Shown one piece after another: positions 9,492-18,047 of a stretch of 64,000 nucleotides of DNA. The position numbers were made by a program, and so were the translations under genes. The first letter of the stretch is position 1. The number at the start of each line of letters is the position of its first letter. The notes under the pieces are model-generated. The model did not search any database. It worked only from the letters and a program-made list of their open reading frames with translations, and was not told the DNA's origin. The stretch covers positions 186,001-250,000 of the forward strand of contig NZ_LR134375.1 of the NCBI RefSeq assembly GCF_900637515.1, given 5' to 3'. Origin of the DNA: Veillonella dispar. GTDB lineage: Bacteria; Bacillota; Negativicutes; Veillonellales; Veillonellaceae.

Positions 9492-10127
9492 ATGAGACCT
9501 TGTCCATATTGTGGACATGAGGTGTTAAAAAGTGAACGATACTGTCCAAACTGTGGACGTATCCGCAAAGCACCCATTTCGTTAGATAAGTATAGTCTAG
9601 GAATGATTGAAAACTTTAAACAATGCTTTGTTTATAAATACGCTGACTTTGAAGGGCGTGCCAGCCGTAGTGAATATTGGAATTTCTTTTTGATGTATCA
9701 ATTGCTATTTGTAGCCATTCTATTCACCTGTGCGTTCTTGAGTTATATTAGTCCGCTCTCTAGTGCCGTTGGCGTAGGCTTCGGGCTAGTTATTCTTGTA
9801 CTTATGTCCGTTGTTATGGTGATTCCTGGCGTAGCTGTTGCAGTACGACGCTTGCACGATCAAGGCCGTTCTGGCGGTCTTGTGTTTATTGGTGTTGTTC
9901 CTGTCATTGGTACAATTTTATTGTTAGTGTTGATGGCTCTTCCTGGTGAAAGCCACGACAATCGATTCGGTTCACCAACAGGCCGTGTTGTTCTAACAAA
10001 ACAAATGGCCCATGAAATTGGTTTAATAGATGCGACACCTACCACAGGCCTTACGGCAGGACTACTATGTGCCATCTTTGTGCTATGGTTCCTAGTAGAT
10101 CGATTGCTAATGACTAGTGCAATGTAA
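9492..10127 (+). CDS. Zinc-ribbon DUF805 membrane protein
   Basis: A 211-residue protein opening with a zinc ribbon (CPYCGH ... YCPNCG, four cysteines in the first 22 residues) fused to a DUF805 domain with FEGRASRSEYWNF near 55, RRLHDQGRSGG near 125, and membrane helices. The ATG at 9492 is chosen because GGAAGGAG sits just upstream and the ribbon begins immediately; an in-frame ATG at 9429 lacks a ribosome binding site. It is separated from the previous gene by about 215 AT-rich bases, so it may have its own promoter. Confidence 0.85.
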   Translation: MRPCPYCGHEVLKSERYCPNCGRIRKAPISLDKYSLGMIENFKQCFVYKYADFEGRASRSEYWNFFLMYQLLFVAILFTCAFLSYISPLSSAVGVGFGLVILVLMSVVMVIPGVAVAVRRLHDQGRSGGLVFIGVVPVIGTILLLVLMALPGESHDNRFGSPTGRVVLTKQMAHEIGLIDATPTTGLTAGLLCAIFVLWFLVDRLLMTSAM

Positions 10128-10182
10128 AAATAAAATACATATACAAGTAACAGCCTCTTGCATGGTGCAGGAGGCTGCTCGT

Positions 10183-10287
10183 ACTGGCCTTAAAGAAACA
10201 CCATCTGAAAGCATGGATCAAAAAGCAATGATTGTGTGCATCTGCCTTTGGGTTCTAAATATTTGGATAGCTTTTTTAGCACTATAA
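10183..10287 (+). pseudogene. Remnant of a fourth DUF805 gene (3' end only)
   Basis: In frame, this stretch encodes TGLKETPS followed by about 26 residues including a hydrophobic run, ending in TAA at 10285. It matches TGLEETPS plus hydrophobic C-terminus of the DUF805 protein at 8705-9274. No start codon or N-terminal domain is present. A hairpin at 10151-10177 (CAGCCTC against GAGGCTG) directly precedes it. Confidence 0.6.
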
Positions 10288-10308
10288 TGTAAAGTCTATT
10301 TATATGAA

Positions 10309-10350
10309 TATGCCACCTTTATTGGAACATAATAAAGGTGGCATATTTAT
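10309..10350 (+). terminator. Terminator before the ileS region
   Basis: A perfect 15-base-pair stem, TATGCCACCTTTATT against AATAAAGGTGGCATA, followed by TTTAT. It separates the DUF805 cluster from ileS. Confidence 0.8.
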
Positions 10351-10383
10351 GTGTTAATCTATAAATTTAAACTATCTATACAG

Positions 10384-10413
10384 TTGACAATTCCCCCTCA
10401 TGAGACCTATAAT
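10384..10413 (+). promoter_or_regulatory. Sigma-70-type promoter of ileS
   Basis: TTGACA at 10384-10389 and TATAAT at 10408-10413, both perfect consensus, with an 18-base spacer. It lies just upstream of the T-box leader. Confidence 0.85.
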
Positions 10414-10435
10414 TATCTATTATATGAATATTGCG

Positions 10436-10692
10436 TTGAAAAAGACGGCATGTCTCAGACGGATTTAGTAGAGACCAAACTCATGGGCTGAAAGGTTTGG
10501 AAATCTAGAGATTTGCGGATCACTTTGGAGCAAGCAGGAACCCTGCCGGTGAACACCGTTATATGTCTAAGTGGCTTTCACAATATGAAGCCTAGTTATT
10601 TCGTATGCTCGAAATGTTCTAGCTTTCACAGAAGGTCAGTAGGGTGGTACCACGGATATTACGTCCGTCCCTTCGGGGACGGGCGATTTTTT
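10436..10692 (+). promoter_or_regulatory. T-box riboswitch (isoleucyl-tRNA sensing)
   Basis: The leader carries the T-box core AGGGTGGTACCACGG at 10641-10655. The terminator follows as CGTCCGTCCC-TTC-GGGGACGGGCG plus seven Ts at about 10663-10692. Uncharged tRNA would pair with the core and favour the antiterminator ACGG...GTCCGT. An ATC triplet at 10519-10521 in the 5' stem region is a candidate isoleucine specifier; I could not fold stem I with certainty, so the specificity rests mainly on the downstream gene ileS. Confidence 0.93.
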
Positions 10693-10711
10693 TATGTAAA
10701 AGGAGCACATC

Positions 10712-13546
10712 ATGGATTACGGTAAGACGTTACATTTGCCTGAAACAGAATTCCCAATGCGCGGCAATTTGCCTAAGCGCGAACCAGAAATCTTAAAATT
10801 CTGGGAAGATAACAAAATTTACGAAAAACGTTTGGAATTGCGTAAAGACGCAAAACCTTTCATCTTGCATGATGGCCCTCCATACGCAAATGGTAAATTG
10901 CACATCGGTCATGCCCTCAACAAAACGTTGAAGGACATCATCATGAAATACAAAACAATGACTGGTCATTATACTCGCTATATCCCTGGTTGGGATACGC
11001 ACGGTTTGCCAATCGAGCATGCGGTTATCAAAAATACTGGTCTTAACCGTCATGAAATGGCGCCTCTTGATTTGCGCAATAAATGTAAGGAATATGCATT
11101 AGAATGCGTAGAAACTCAAAAACAAGACTTCATTCGCTTTGGTGTATTAGGCGAATGGGAACGCCCTTATTTGACATTGCGCCCTGAGTTCGAAGTAAAA
11201 CAACTTGGTATCTTCGGCGAAATGGCAAAACGCGGCCACATCTATAAAGGTCTTAAAACTGTATACTGGTGTACTCACTGCGAAACTGCATTGGCAGAGG
11301 CAGAAATCGAATACGCTGAGAAAAAATCTTTCTCCATCTACGTAAAATTCCCTTACGTATCTGAGAAAAAGGTAACATTGCCAGCTGGCGTAGATCCAAA
11401 ACAAGCATTTGCTGTTATCTGGACAACTACTCCTTGGACAATGCCTGCCAACGTAGCAATCTCCGTTAACCCTGAGCTTGAATATGGCTGGGTAAAAGTA
11501 GGCGACGAATACTACTTGATGGCCACTGAACTTGTTGATGCGGCTATGAAAGATATCGGTATCGAAGACTATGAAATCGTAAATCGCTTCTCTGGCGCAG
11601 ACTTAGAATTGGCTGAGTTCAAACATCCATTCGTAGAACGTACATCCACTGTATTATGTGGCGATCATGTAACACTTGAAGCAGGTACTGGTTGCGTACA
11701 TACAGCTCCTGCACACGGTGAAGACGACTTTAACATCGTTATGCGTTATAACAAGGAAGGTAAAACTGAACTTCCTATCGTATCCCTTGTTAACGAAACT
11801 GGTAACTACACTAAACAAGTAGACGACAACCGTTATGGCGATACTGAATTCCCATTGGCTGGCGTAGAAATCCACGATGCAGAAGTGCCTGTAATCAAAA
11901 TCTTGGCGCACAACAATGCATTGCTTCACAAATCTAGCTTGCGTCACCAATATGCTCACTGCTGGCGTTGTAAAAACCCTGTTATCTACCGTGCTACAGA
12001 ACAATGGTTCTCCTCTGTAGATGGTTACCGTCAACAAGCGCTTGATGCAATCGACAATCAAGTACAATGGATTCCTAAATGGGGCCATGACCGTATCTTT
12101 AACATGGTTCGCGACCGTGGTGACTGGGTAATTTCCCGTCAACGTATTTGGGGCGTGCCAATTCCTATTTACTATTGTGAAAGCTGCGGCGAGCACATCA
12201 TCAACGATGATACTATCAAAGCATTACAAGAAAAAGTAGCTGTAGAAGGCTCTGATGCTTGGTGGGCTCACAGTGCAAAAGAATTGTTACCAGAAGGCTT
12301 CAAATGTCCTCATTGCGGTCATGATGAGTTCAAAAAAGAAACAGACATCATGGACGTATGGTTCGACTCTGGGTCCTCTTGGGCTGGCGTACTTGAAGTT
12401 AATGGCTTAGATGTACCATGTGCTATGTACCTTGAAGGTTCTGACCAACATCGCGGTTGGTTCAACTCTTCCTTGTTAACTGCAGTAGCAACAACAGGTA
12501 AAGCACCTTACAACTCCGTATTGACTCACGGCTTCGTTGTGGACGGCGAAGGTCGCAAAATGTCTAAATCTGTAGGTAATACAGTAGCTCCTAGCGATAT
12601 CATCGACGTATACGGCGCTGACGTTATGCGTTTGTGGGTATCCTCCGCAGATTACCAAGCAGACGTACGTTTGTCCAAAGACATCGTAAAACAATTATCC
12701 GAAGTATACCGTAAGATCCGTAATACATTCCGCTTCTTATTAGGCAACTTGGATGACTTCAATCCAAACACTGACAAAGTGGCTTATGCAGATATGTCCG
12801 AATTCGATAAATGGGCATTGTTGCGCTTAGAAGAGGTACGTCAAAAGGTTACTGAAGCGTACGAAAACTATGAATTCCACATGTTGTACCATGCAATTCA
12901 TAACTTCTGTACAGTAGACTTGAGCTCTATCTACCTTGATGTAATGAAAGATACTATGTATGCTGAAAGCAAAAACAACGTAGCTCGTCGTTCTGCTCAA
13001 ACAGCTATGTACGAAATTTTGAAAACATTGGTAGCCATGGTATCTCCTGTACTTTCCTTCACAGCAGAAGAAGTTTGGAAATACATGCCTAAAGAAGATG
13101 GCATGCCTGAATCCGTTATGCTTCAAGATTGGCCACAAGGTCATCCTGAACACTTCAACCAAGAATTGGCTGATAAATGGAACCAATTGTTAGACTTGCG
13201 TACATCTGTACAAAAAGCATTGGAATTGGCTCGTCAAAACAAAACAATCGGTCATCCATTGGATGCATCCGTTACAGTATATGCTGAAGGTGCTGCATTC
13301 GATGCATTGAACGCTCTTGGTGAAGACGGCTTGGCTAAACTCGTTATCGTATCTGAAGCTCACATCGTAAATGGCGCTGCTCCAGCAGAGGCTGTAAAAG
13401 ACGAAGAAACAGGCGTTGCAACAGTAGTTGCTCCATCTGAACTTGAAAAATGTGAACGCTGCTGGATTCACCGCGATACAGTAGGCCAAGATAGCGAACA
13501 CCCTACACTTTGCCATCGTTGTGCAGAGGTTGTTAAATCCCTATAA
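10712..13546 (+). CDS. ileS: Isoleucyl-tRNA synthetase
   Basis: Charges tRNA-Ile with isoleucine in the cytoplasm. The 944-residue class I enzyme shows the HIGH motif in NGKLHIGHALNK near residue 65, a CP1 editing domain at about 200-390 (WTTTPWTMPAN near 240), and the KMSKS loop in GRKMSKSVGN near 615. The C-terminal zinc finger is complete (CERCWIHRDTVG ... LCHRCAEVV), which marks the bacterial mupirocin-sensitive type rather than the eukaryote-like type. AAAGGAG precedes the ATG. Expression is set by the T-box leader directly upstream. Confidence 0.98.
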   Translation: MDYGKTLHLPETEFPMRGNLPKREPEILKFWEDNKIYEKRLELRKDAKPFILHDGPPYANGKLHIGHALNKTLKDIIMKYKTMTGHYTRYIPGWDTHGLPIEHAVIKNTGLNRHEMAPLDLRNKCKEYALECVETQKQDFIRFGVLGEWERPYLTLRPEFEVKQLGIFGEMAKRGHIYKGLKTVYWCTHCETALAEAEIEYAEKKSFSIYVKFPYVSEKKVTLPAGVDPKQAFAVIWTTTPWTMPANVAISVNPELEYGWVKVGDEYYLMATELVDAAMKDIGIEDYEIVNRFSGADLELAEFKHPFVERTSTVLCGDHVTLEAGTGCVHTAPAHGEDDFNIVMRYNKEGKTELPIVSLVNETGNYTKQVDDNRYGDTEFPLAGVEIHDAEVPVIKILAHNNALLHKSSLRHQYAHCWRCKNPVIYRATEQWFSSVDGYRQQALDAIDNQVQWIPKWGHDRIFNMVRDRGDWVISRQRIWGVPIPIYYCESCGEHIINDDTIKALQEKVAVEGSDAWWAHSAKELLPEGFKCPHCGHDEFKKETDIMDVWFDSGSSWAGVLEVNGLDVPCAMYLEGSDQHRGWFNSSLLTAVATTGKAPYNSVLTHGFVVDGEGRKMSKSVGNTVAPSDIIDVYGADVMRLWVSSADYQADVRLSKDIVKQLSEVYRKIRNTFRFLLGNLDDFNPNTDKVAYADMSEFDKWALLRLEEVRQKVTEAYENYEFHMLYHAIHNFCTVDLSSIYLDVMKDTMYAESKNNVARRSAQTAMYEILKTLVAMVSPVLSFTAEEVWKYMPKEDGMPESVMLQDWPQGHPEHFNQELADKWNQLLDLRTSVQKALELARQNKTIGHPLDASVTVYAEGAAFDALNALGEDGLAKLVIVSEAHIVNGAAPAEAVKDEETGVATVVAPSELEKCERCWIHRDTVGQDSEHPTLCHRCAEVVKSL

Positions 13547-13573
13547 TTATAGATAGGAAACAAGATAATTTAT

Positions 13574-13636
13574 AGAAACCCTTCTCTAATATTCTTTAGT
13601 TCGGTTTGAACTGGGAATGTAGAGAAGGGTTTTTCT
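13574..13636 (+). terminator. Terminator of ileS
   Basis: AAACCCTTCTCTA pairs with TAGAGAAGGGTTT across an inner AGTTC/GAACT stem, and ends TTTTTCT. Confidence 0.85.
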
Positions 13637-13882
13637 ATTATAGCTGAGTTTCTAAGTCATATTTATGCTAGTTTACAAAATATTAAGAAAATATATAGAA
13701 TTATGAATTCATTGTATGCTATCTTTCTCATAAAACTATCTATCATAATTAGTACTTTATTATTTTCCTCATGAAAAATTAATGTGTAAAAATTTACTCA
13801 TTTCACATTAAATTTAATGTAGTGGTTTAAGATATTTATAGTTAGTTTAGTTATTGTGCTTATATGAGAAGGAGGAAGAGCA

Positions 13883-13960
13883 ATGGTAGCAACTATCATT
13901 AAAGCAATTTTGGCTGCACTTACTGGTTTAGCAAACGCAATCTTGCCTTTATTCAAATAA
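13883..13960 (+). CDS. 25-residue hydrophobic peptide (unlisted small gene)
   Basis: An ATG-to-TAA frame encoding MVATIIKAILAALTGL followed by nine more residues ending LPLFK. It has an excellent ribosome binding site (AGAAGGAGGAAG) and its own terminator 17 bases after the stop. The peptide is almost wholly hydrophobic, with lysines only at positions 7 and 25, so it could form a membrane-active helix. That size and composition resemble type I toxin peptides, phenol-soluble-modulin-like peptides or leaderless bacteriocins, but no homologue is recognised. It lies alone between ileS and the barrel genes; I see no convincing promoter in 13640-13870. Confidence 0.72.
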   Translation: MVATIIKAILAALTGLANAILPLFK

Positions 13961-13976
13961 CAATTTCATTCCCCAG

Positions 13977-14010
13977 AAAAAAGACCACCCAGCTTGCGGG
14001 TGGTCTTTTT
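13977..14010 (+). terminator. Terminator of the 25-residue peptide gene
   Basis: AAAAAGACCACCC pairs with GGGTGGTCTTTTT around a short loop, followed by more Ts. The dedicated terminator supports a short monocistronic transcript for the small peptide gene. Confidence 0.9.
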
Positions 14011-14091
14011 CTTTTGCCTAAAAATAGAAATCAATTTGTAACATAATGATTTAGAGAATCTTTAACTATCGTTTAACTATAGGGCTTTATA

Positions 14092-14120
14092 TTGACTATG
14101 GAAAATAGCATACCTATAAT
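14092..14120 (+). promoter_or_regulatory. Promoter of the inverse-autotransporter barrel operon
   Basis: TTGACT (14092-14097), 17-base spacer, TATAAT (14115-14120). A leader of about 85 bases follows before the first barrel gene. It is the only strong promoter seen for the three barrel genes. Confidence 0.8.
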
Positions 14121-14209
14121 TAAGATGAATAAACCATGAAATGAACGTGAAGGGCGTACAGTGTTGTGTGGTTTTATTTCTTATGCAAAACGAGGGGAGC
14201 GTGTAAGTC

Positions 14210-15331
14210 ATGAGAAAAAATGTAATCATTAAGGCGTTAGTTTTAGGATTTATAGGATGTGCTTTCACTATTACAGGAATGGCAGCCAATGGGCATGGGC
14301 AAGGTTACGCAGATTCTACTACAGAAGTGAATGGGACAAAGCATGAAGCAGTTCGTTCAAATTGGATGGATCGCACAGATATTACTGTAGGGGCTCAATC
14401 TAAGGTGGGAGCTCAAGTTTCTGTAGAAACATTACAACCCTTGACCCATTATGATGAAAACTCTAAATCAGTGCTCTTTGTACAAGGCGGCATCGGTAAA
14501 GGTGGACAAGAAGATAAGGCTAGTTATTTCTCTGGTGGTAATGGAGGATTTTGGTATCCGTACAATCCAATTACAAAAAAAGGTGAACAACGATATAGAC
14601 CTGAGGAACATCATGATACTAAGTCATTGGGGACTGTTGCCAATGTTGGGTTAGGCTATCGTGTTCTCAGTAAGCATGAACATGCGTATGTAGGCGTTAA
14701 TACGTTCTATGACCATTCTTTCTCGAAAAAATATAACCGTATCAGCGGCGGTTTGGAATATGTATCTGGCCTTAATGAAGTTCGCGCTAATATCTATAAG
14801 GGGTTAAATAGTACAAAATCTGAACCTTATAATGTACCTTTATATGAAGGTTATTTTGAATTCTTGTTAGATGGTGGCCCTGCAGGCTATACAGTTTACA
14901 AATCTCAAAAAGCATTGTCCGGATATGATGTAAGCTATGCACGCACCTTTAAAAATGCTCGATGGGCACGTGCTTATGTAGGAGCTTATCATTGGAATGG
15001 TTTAGGTGTTAAAACTCATGGTGAAGGACCAGCCTTAGCTCTTAATGTTGGTAAAAGCCACGGCTGGCAAGCTGGTACTACATTGCAACTTACACCACAT
15101 GTTTCTCTAGATGTAGGGTATACATCAGATAATAATCATTCTAGTGGGGCCTATGGCTTTGTTAAATACACATTGGGTACATCTAAATTTGCTTGGCATG
15201 GTGGTAAGCACAGTGATGATATTATTACCAATGCACGGGCTAGAATGTTAGATAAAGTAGACCGTAGTCCAATGCGAGTAGGTAATACCTATGAAGAATT
15301 CTGGATGGTAGTACCTTATGATCACTTATAA
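14210..15331 (+). CDS. Passenger-less inverse-autotransporter beta-barrel protein 1
   Basis: A 373-residue exported protein. A signal peptide (residues 1-25, ending GMAA) leads into a periplasmic segment GHGQGYADSTTEV, then a barrel of the intimin/invasin N-terminal type (IAT_beta pattern: YVGVNTFYDHSF, RISGGLEYVSGLNEVRANIY, SLDVGYTSDNN). It ends with RARMLDKVDRSPMRV, which matches the post-barrel linker of intimins. Intimins continue into Ig-like or other passengers; this protein stops about 20 residues later. It would sit in the outer membrane. GGGGAG precedes the ATG. Aromatic and glycine content is high, as expected for beta-strands. Confidence 0.82.
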   Translation: MRKNVIIKALVLGFIGCAFTITGMAANGHGQGYADSTTEVNGTKHEAVRSNWMDRTDITVGAQSKVGAQVSVETLQPLTHYDENSKSVLFVQGGIGKGGQEDKASYFSGGNGGFWYPYNPITKKGEQRYRPEEHHDTKSLGTVANVGLGYRVLSKHEHAYVGVNTFYDHSFSKKYNRISGGLEYVSGLNEVRANIYKGLNSTKSEPYNVPLYEGYFEFLLDGGPAGYTVYKSQKALSGYDVSYARTFKNARWARAYVGAYHWNGLGVKTHGEGPALALNVGKSHGWQAGTTLQLTPHVSLDVGYTSDNNHSSGAYGFVKYTLGTSKFAWHGGKHSDDIITNARARMLDKVDRSPMRVGNTYEEFWMVVPYDHL

Positions 15332-15355
15332 AGGTTAGTGGGGAGTAAGTAATAT

Positions 15356-16621
15356 ATGAAAAACAAGTTAGTATTTAGAGCCATGGTGTTAGGGGCTGTA
15401 GCATGTGCGTTTAGTGCGATAGGTTTTGCAGCAGATGTACAAAATGGGCATGGACAAGGTATTGCTGATTCTACTACAGAAGTGAGTGGGGCTAAACATG
15501 AAGCTGTAAGTTCGAATTGGATGGATCGTACGAATATCGCGGTAGGTATACAGTCCGGAGGTCACTCCAAATTAGATAAAGGTCATTTTTTAACGGATGA
15601 TCAGAATACAATTTATAATAAGAAATCTGATTATAGCAATCTAACGAAAGCCTATATAGAAACATTGCAACCCATAACGCATTATGATGAGAACAGTAAA
15701 AGCATTCTGTTTGTACAGGGGCGCATTGGACGCGGTGGTGAGAAAATAGCGTCGAAAGAAATGCGTGGTTATCTTCTTCCTGAAGTAATAATCAATCGCT
15801 ATGGACAAACTTCTTATACAAAAATAAATACGGATGAAAAATCATCCGAAACATTAGGGATTATTGGCTCTGTCGGTATTGGATATCGACGCCTTAGCCG
15901 AAATGAACATGCTTATGTAGGTGTTAACGCTTTTGTAGATCGTGCTTTCACAGGCAATTATAATCGTATCAGCGGTGGTGTAGAGTATGTGAATGGACTC
16001 AACGAAGTGTATGCCAATGTGTATCGAGGCCTTGGTGATAAAGATCTCGTAAAAGGTGGTGGCGGTAATCCATATCCTAAACGGTTATATCCTAATGGCT
16101 ATCCAGATACATTCCCATATAATACCATTCCTAGTGAAAATTATAATACCTATGTAGGTGGTGGCGTGTTAGATGGCTATGAAATAGGGATTGTAAGATC
16201 CTTTAAAAATGCACGTTGGGCTCGTGCCTATGTAAATGGTTATCGTTGGAACGGCAATGGATTTAGCCATAAACAAGAATATAATTGGGGACGTCCAGGT
16301 CATTGGTCCGTGCCATGGTTTACTTCACGAAATGCTAATCATTATAAAGGCATTAAAATTGGTGCTGAATTACAGTTGACACCACATATATCTTTAGATA
16401 TTGGGTATAACAATGCTAATAACATGTCGAAAGGTATGTATGGCACTCTTAAATATACATTAGGCACATCTAAATTTGCCTTCTGGGGTGGTAAGCATAG
16501 TGATGATACGATTACTACAGCTCGCTCTAAAATGCTAGATAAGGTACGTCGTCAAGACATGATTGTAGAGTCCTTTGATAACATTGAATATGATTATTTA
16601 GCGCCAATCGATCATCTATAA
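15356..16621 (+). CDS. Passenger-less inverse-autotransporter beta-barrel protein 2
   Basis: A 421-residue paralogue of the preceding gene, starting 24 bases after it. It shares the signal peptide, the NGHGQGIADSTTEV segment, ETLQPITHYDENSKSILFVQG, the barrel motifs (HAYVGVNAFVDRAF, RISGGVEYVNGLNEV) and the terminal SKMLDKVRRQDMIVE. Extra length comes from longer predicted surface loops, rich in Tyr, Pro, Gly and Asn, near residues 65-90 and 225-270. The differences between paralogues are concentrated in such loops, as expected for exposed and possibly immune-selected sites. No passenger domain follows. Confidence 0.83.
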   Translation: MKNKLVFRAMVLGAVACAFSAIGFAADVQNGHGQGIADSTTEVSGAKHEAVSSNWMDRTNIAVGIQSGGHSKLDKGHFLTDDQNTIYNKKSDYSNLTKAYIETLQPITHYDENSKSILFVQGRIGRGGEKIASKEMRGYLLPEVIINRYGQTSYTKINTDEKSSETLGIIGSVGIGYRRLSRNEHAYVGVNAFVDRAFTGNYNRISGGVEYVNGLNEVYANVYRGLGDKDLVKGGGGNPYPKRLYPNGYPDTFPYNTIPSENYNTYVGGGVLDGYEIGIVRSFKNARWARAYVNGYRWNGNGFSHKQEYNWGRPGHWSVPWFTSRNANHYKGIKIGAELQLTPHISLDIGYNNANNMSKGMYGTLKYTLGTSKFAFWGGKHSDDTITTARSKMLDKVRRQDMIVESFDNIEYDYLAPIDHL

Positions 16622-16683
16622 TACCACTGTAGTTTAGATTATAGATATTAAATAAGACATGTAATAATAGGGAAGTAATTTAT

Positions 16684-17934
16684 ATGAGCAAGACATTAAT
16701 GATAAAAGTAATGGTTTTAGGTGCTGTAGCATGTGCGTTTAGTGCTACAGGTTTTGCAGCAGATGTTCAAAATGGGCATGGACAAGGTATTGCAGATTCT
16801 ACTACAGAAGTGAATGAGGCTAAACATGAAGCTGTTCGTTCTAATTGGATGGATCGCACAGATATCGTAGTTGGCGTTGGTATGAAAGATTCGAAAGAGA
16901 TGCATACCCAGCACCATACTGTTTTTACAGTACCGAGACATGATCTACATACTGTAACTTCGAAAAATTCAAAATCTACTGAAATCAATAAATTGTATAT
17001 TGAGACCTTGCAACCTATAACCCATTATGATGAAAATGCTAAAAGCGTTGTCTTTGTACAAGGTCGTATTGGGCGCAGTGGAGAAAAAATTTCATCTTAT
17101 AAATTAGATGGTTATTTGGAGCCAGCCAGACCTGCAGGGACGTTTATAAGACATGATAAACAAACAGATACGAAAGAATCATTAGGAATGAATGCTAATG
17201 TTGGCATTGGCTATCGTCGTCTTAGCAAAGGTGAACATGCTTATGTTGGTGTTAATGCATTCTATGACCATGTGTTTAAAGGTGGCTATAAGCGTGTTAG
17301 TGGCGGTGTAGAATATGTGGCAGGCCTTAATGAATTTCATGCTAATCTGTACCGAAATCTAGGGACTGATGATAGAAAATATATAGGTCTCCATGGCCGT
17401 AGTGTTGTATTGGGCGATCCTACAGGATTGTATCCATATGGTATGGATCCTGATCAAAGTCTTTATAATTATGGTATAGCTGCTTATGAAAATCATTGGA
17501 TGCTATCAGAAAAGGTTGCTGCCAGTGGATTTGATGTAGGATACTCACGAACTTTCAAAAATGCTCGATGGGCTCGTGTCTATGCAGACTATTATAATTG
17601 GCGTGGTAGAGAGGCTGTAAGAGTAGGCTATTATAAATTAAATAAGCGCGATGCTATTAAAGGGTTTAAAGTGGGTGCAGAATTCCATATTACACCACAT
17701 TTTACTCTTGATGCGGGTTACCAAACGGCATCTCATCATTTGAGTGGTCCTTATGCGACCTTGAAATATACCATCGGTACATCCAAGTTTGCTTGGCGTG
17801 GTGGTAAACATAGTGAAAGCGCGATTACAACGGCTCGTTCAAAGATGCTTGATAAGGTACATCGCAGTGATATGGTTGTACAAGAGACTGTAGTAGAAAC
17901 TTATGAACAGCAGTTTGTCGATGTTGGTTTATAG
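16684..17934 (+). CDS. Passenger-less inverse-autotransporter beta-barrel protein 3
   Basis: A 416-residue third paralogue, 62 bases after the second, with the same signal peptide, NGHGQGIADSTTEV segment, barrel core (HAYVGVNAFYDHVF, RVSGGVEYVAGLNEF) and linker end SKMLDKVHRSDMVVQ. Its C-terminal tail differs (ETYEQQFVDVGL) and lacks the DHL ending of the other two. Loops near 60-90 and 235-280 are unique to it. The three genes share direction, narrow spacing and one terminator, so they form an operon of tandem duplicates. Confidence 0.83.
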   Translation: MSKTLMIKVMVLGAVACAFSATGFAADVQNGHGQGIADSTTEVNEAKHEAVRSNWMDRTDIVVGVGMKDSKEMHTQHHTVFTVPRHDLHTVTSKNSKSTEINKLYIETLQPITHYDENAKSVVFVQGRIGRSGEKISSYKLDGYLEPARPAGTFIRHDKQTDTKESLGMNANVGIGYRRLSKGEHAYVGVNAFYDHVFKGGYKRVSGGVEYVAGLNEFHANLYRNLGTDDRKYIGLHGRSVVLGDPTGLYPYGMDPDQSLYNYGIAAYENHWMLSEKVAASGFDVGYSRTFKNARWARVYADYYNWRGREAVRVGYYKLNKRDAIKGFKVGAEFHITPHFTLDAGYQTASHHLSGPYATLKYTIGTSKFAWRGGKHSESAITTARSKMLDKVHRSDMVVQETVVETYEQQFVDVGL

Positions 17935-17999
17935 GAATTTCCGTATTCATTACCCTCATGATCATTTATAATAGTTTGGCCTATTCGTAGGTTATAAAT

Positions 18000-18032
18000 A
18001 GGAGCTAGTACTTTATGTACAAGCTCCTTTTA
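18000..18032 (+). terminator. Terminator of the barrel operon
   Basis: AGGAGCTAGTAC pairs with GTACAAGCTCCT (one A-A mismatch), followed by TTTTA. Confidence 0.8.
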
Positions 18033-18047
18033 TATTCCTGATTATTT

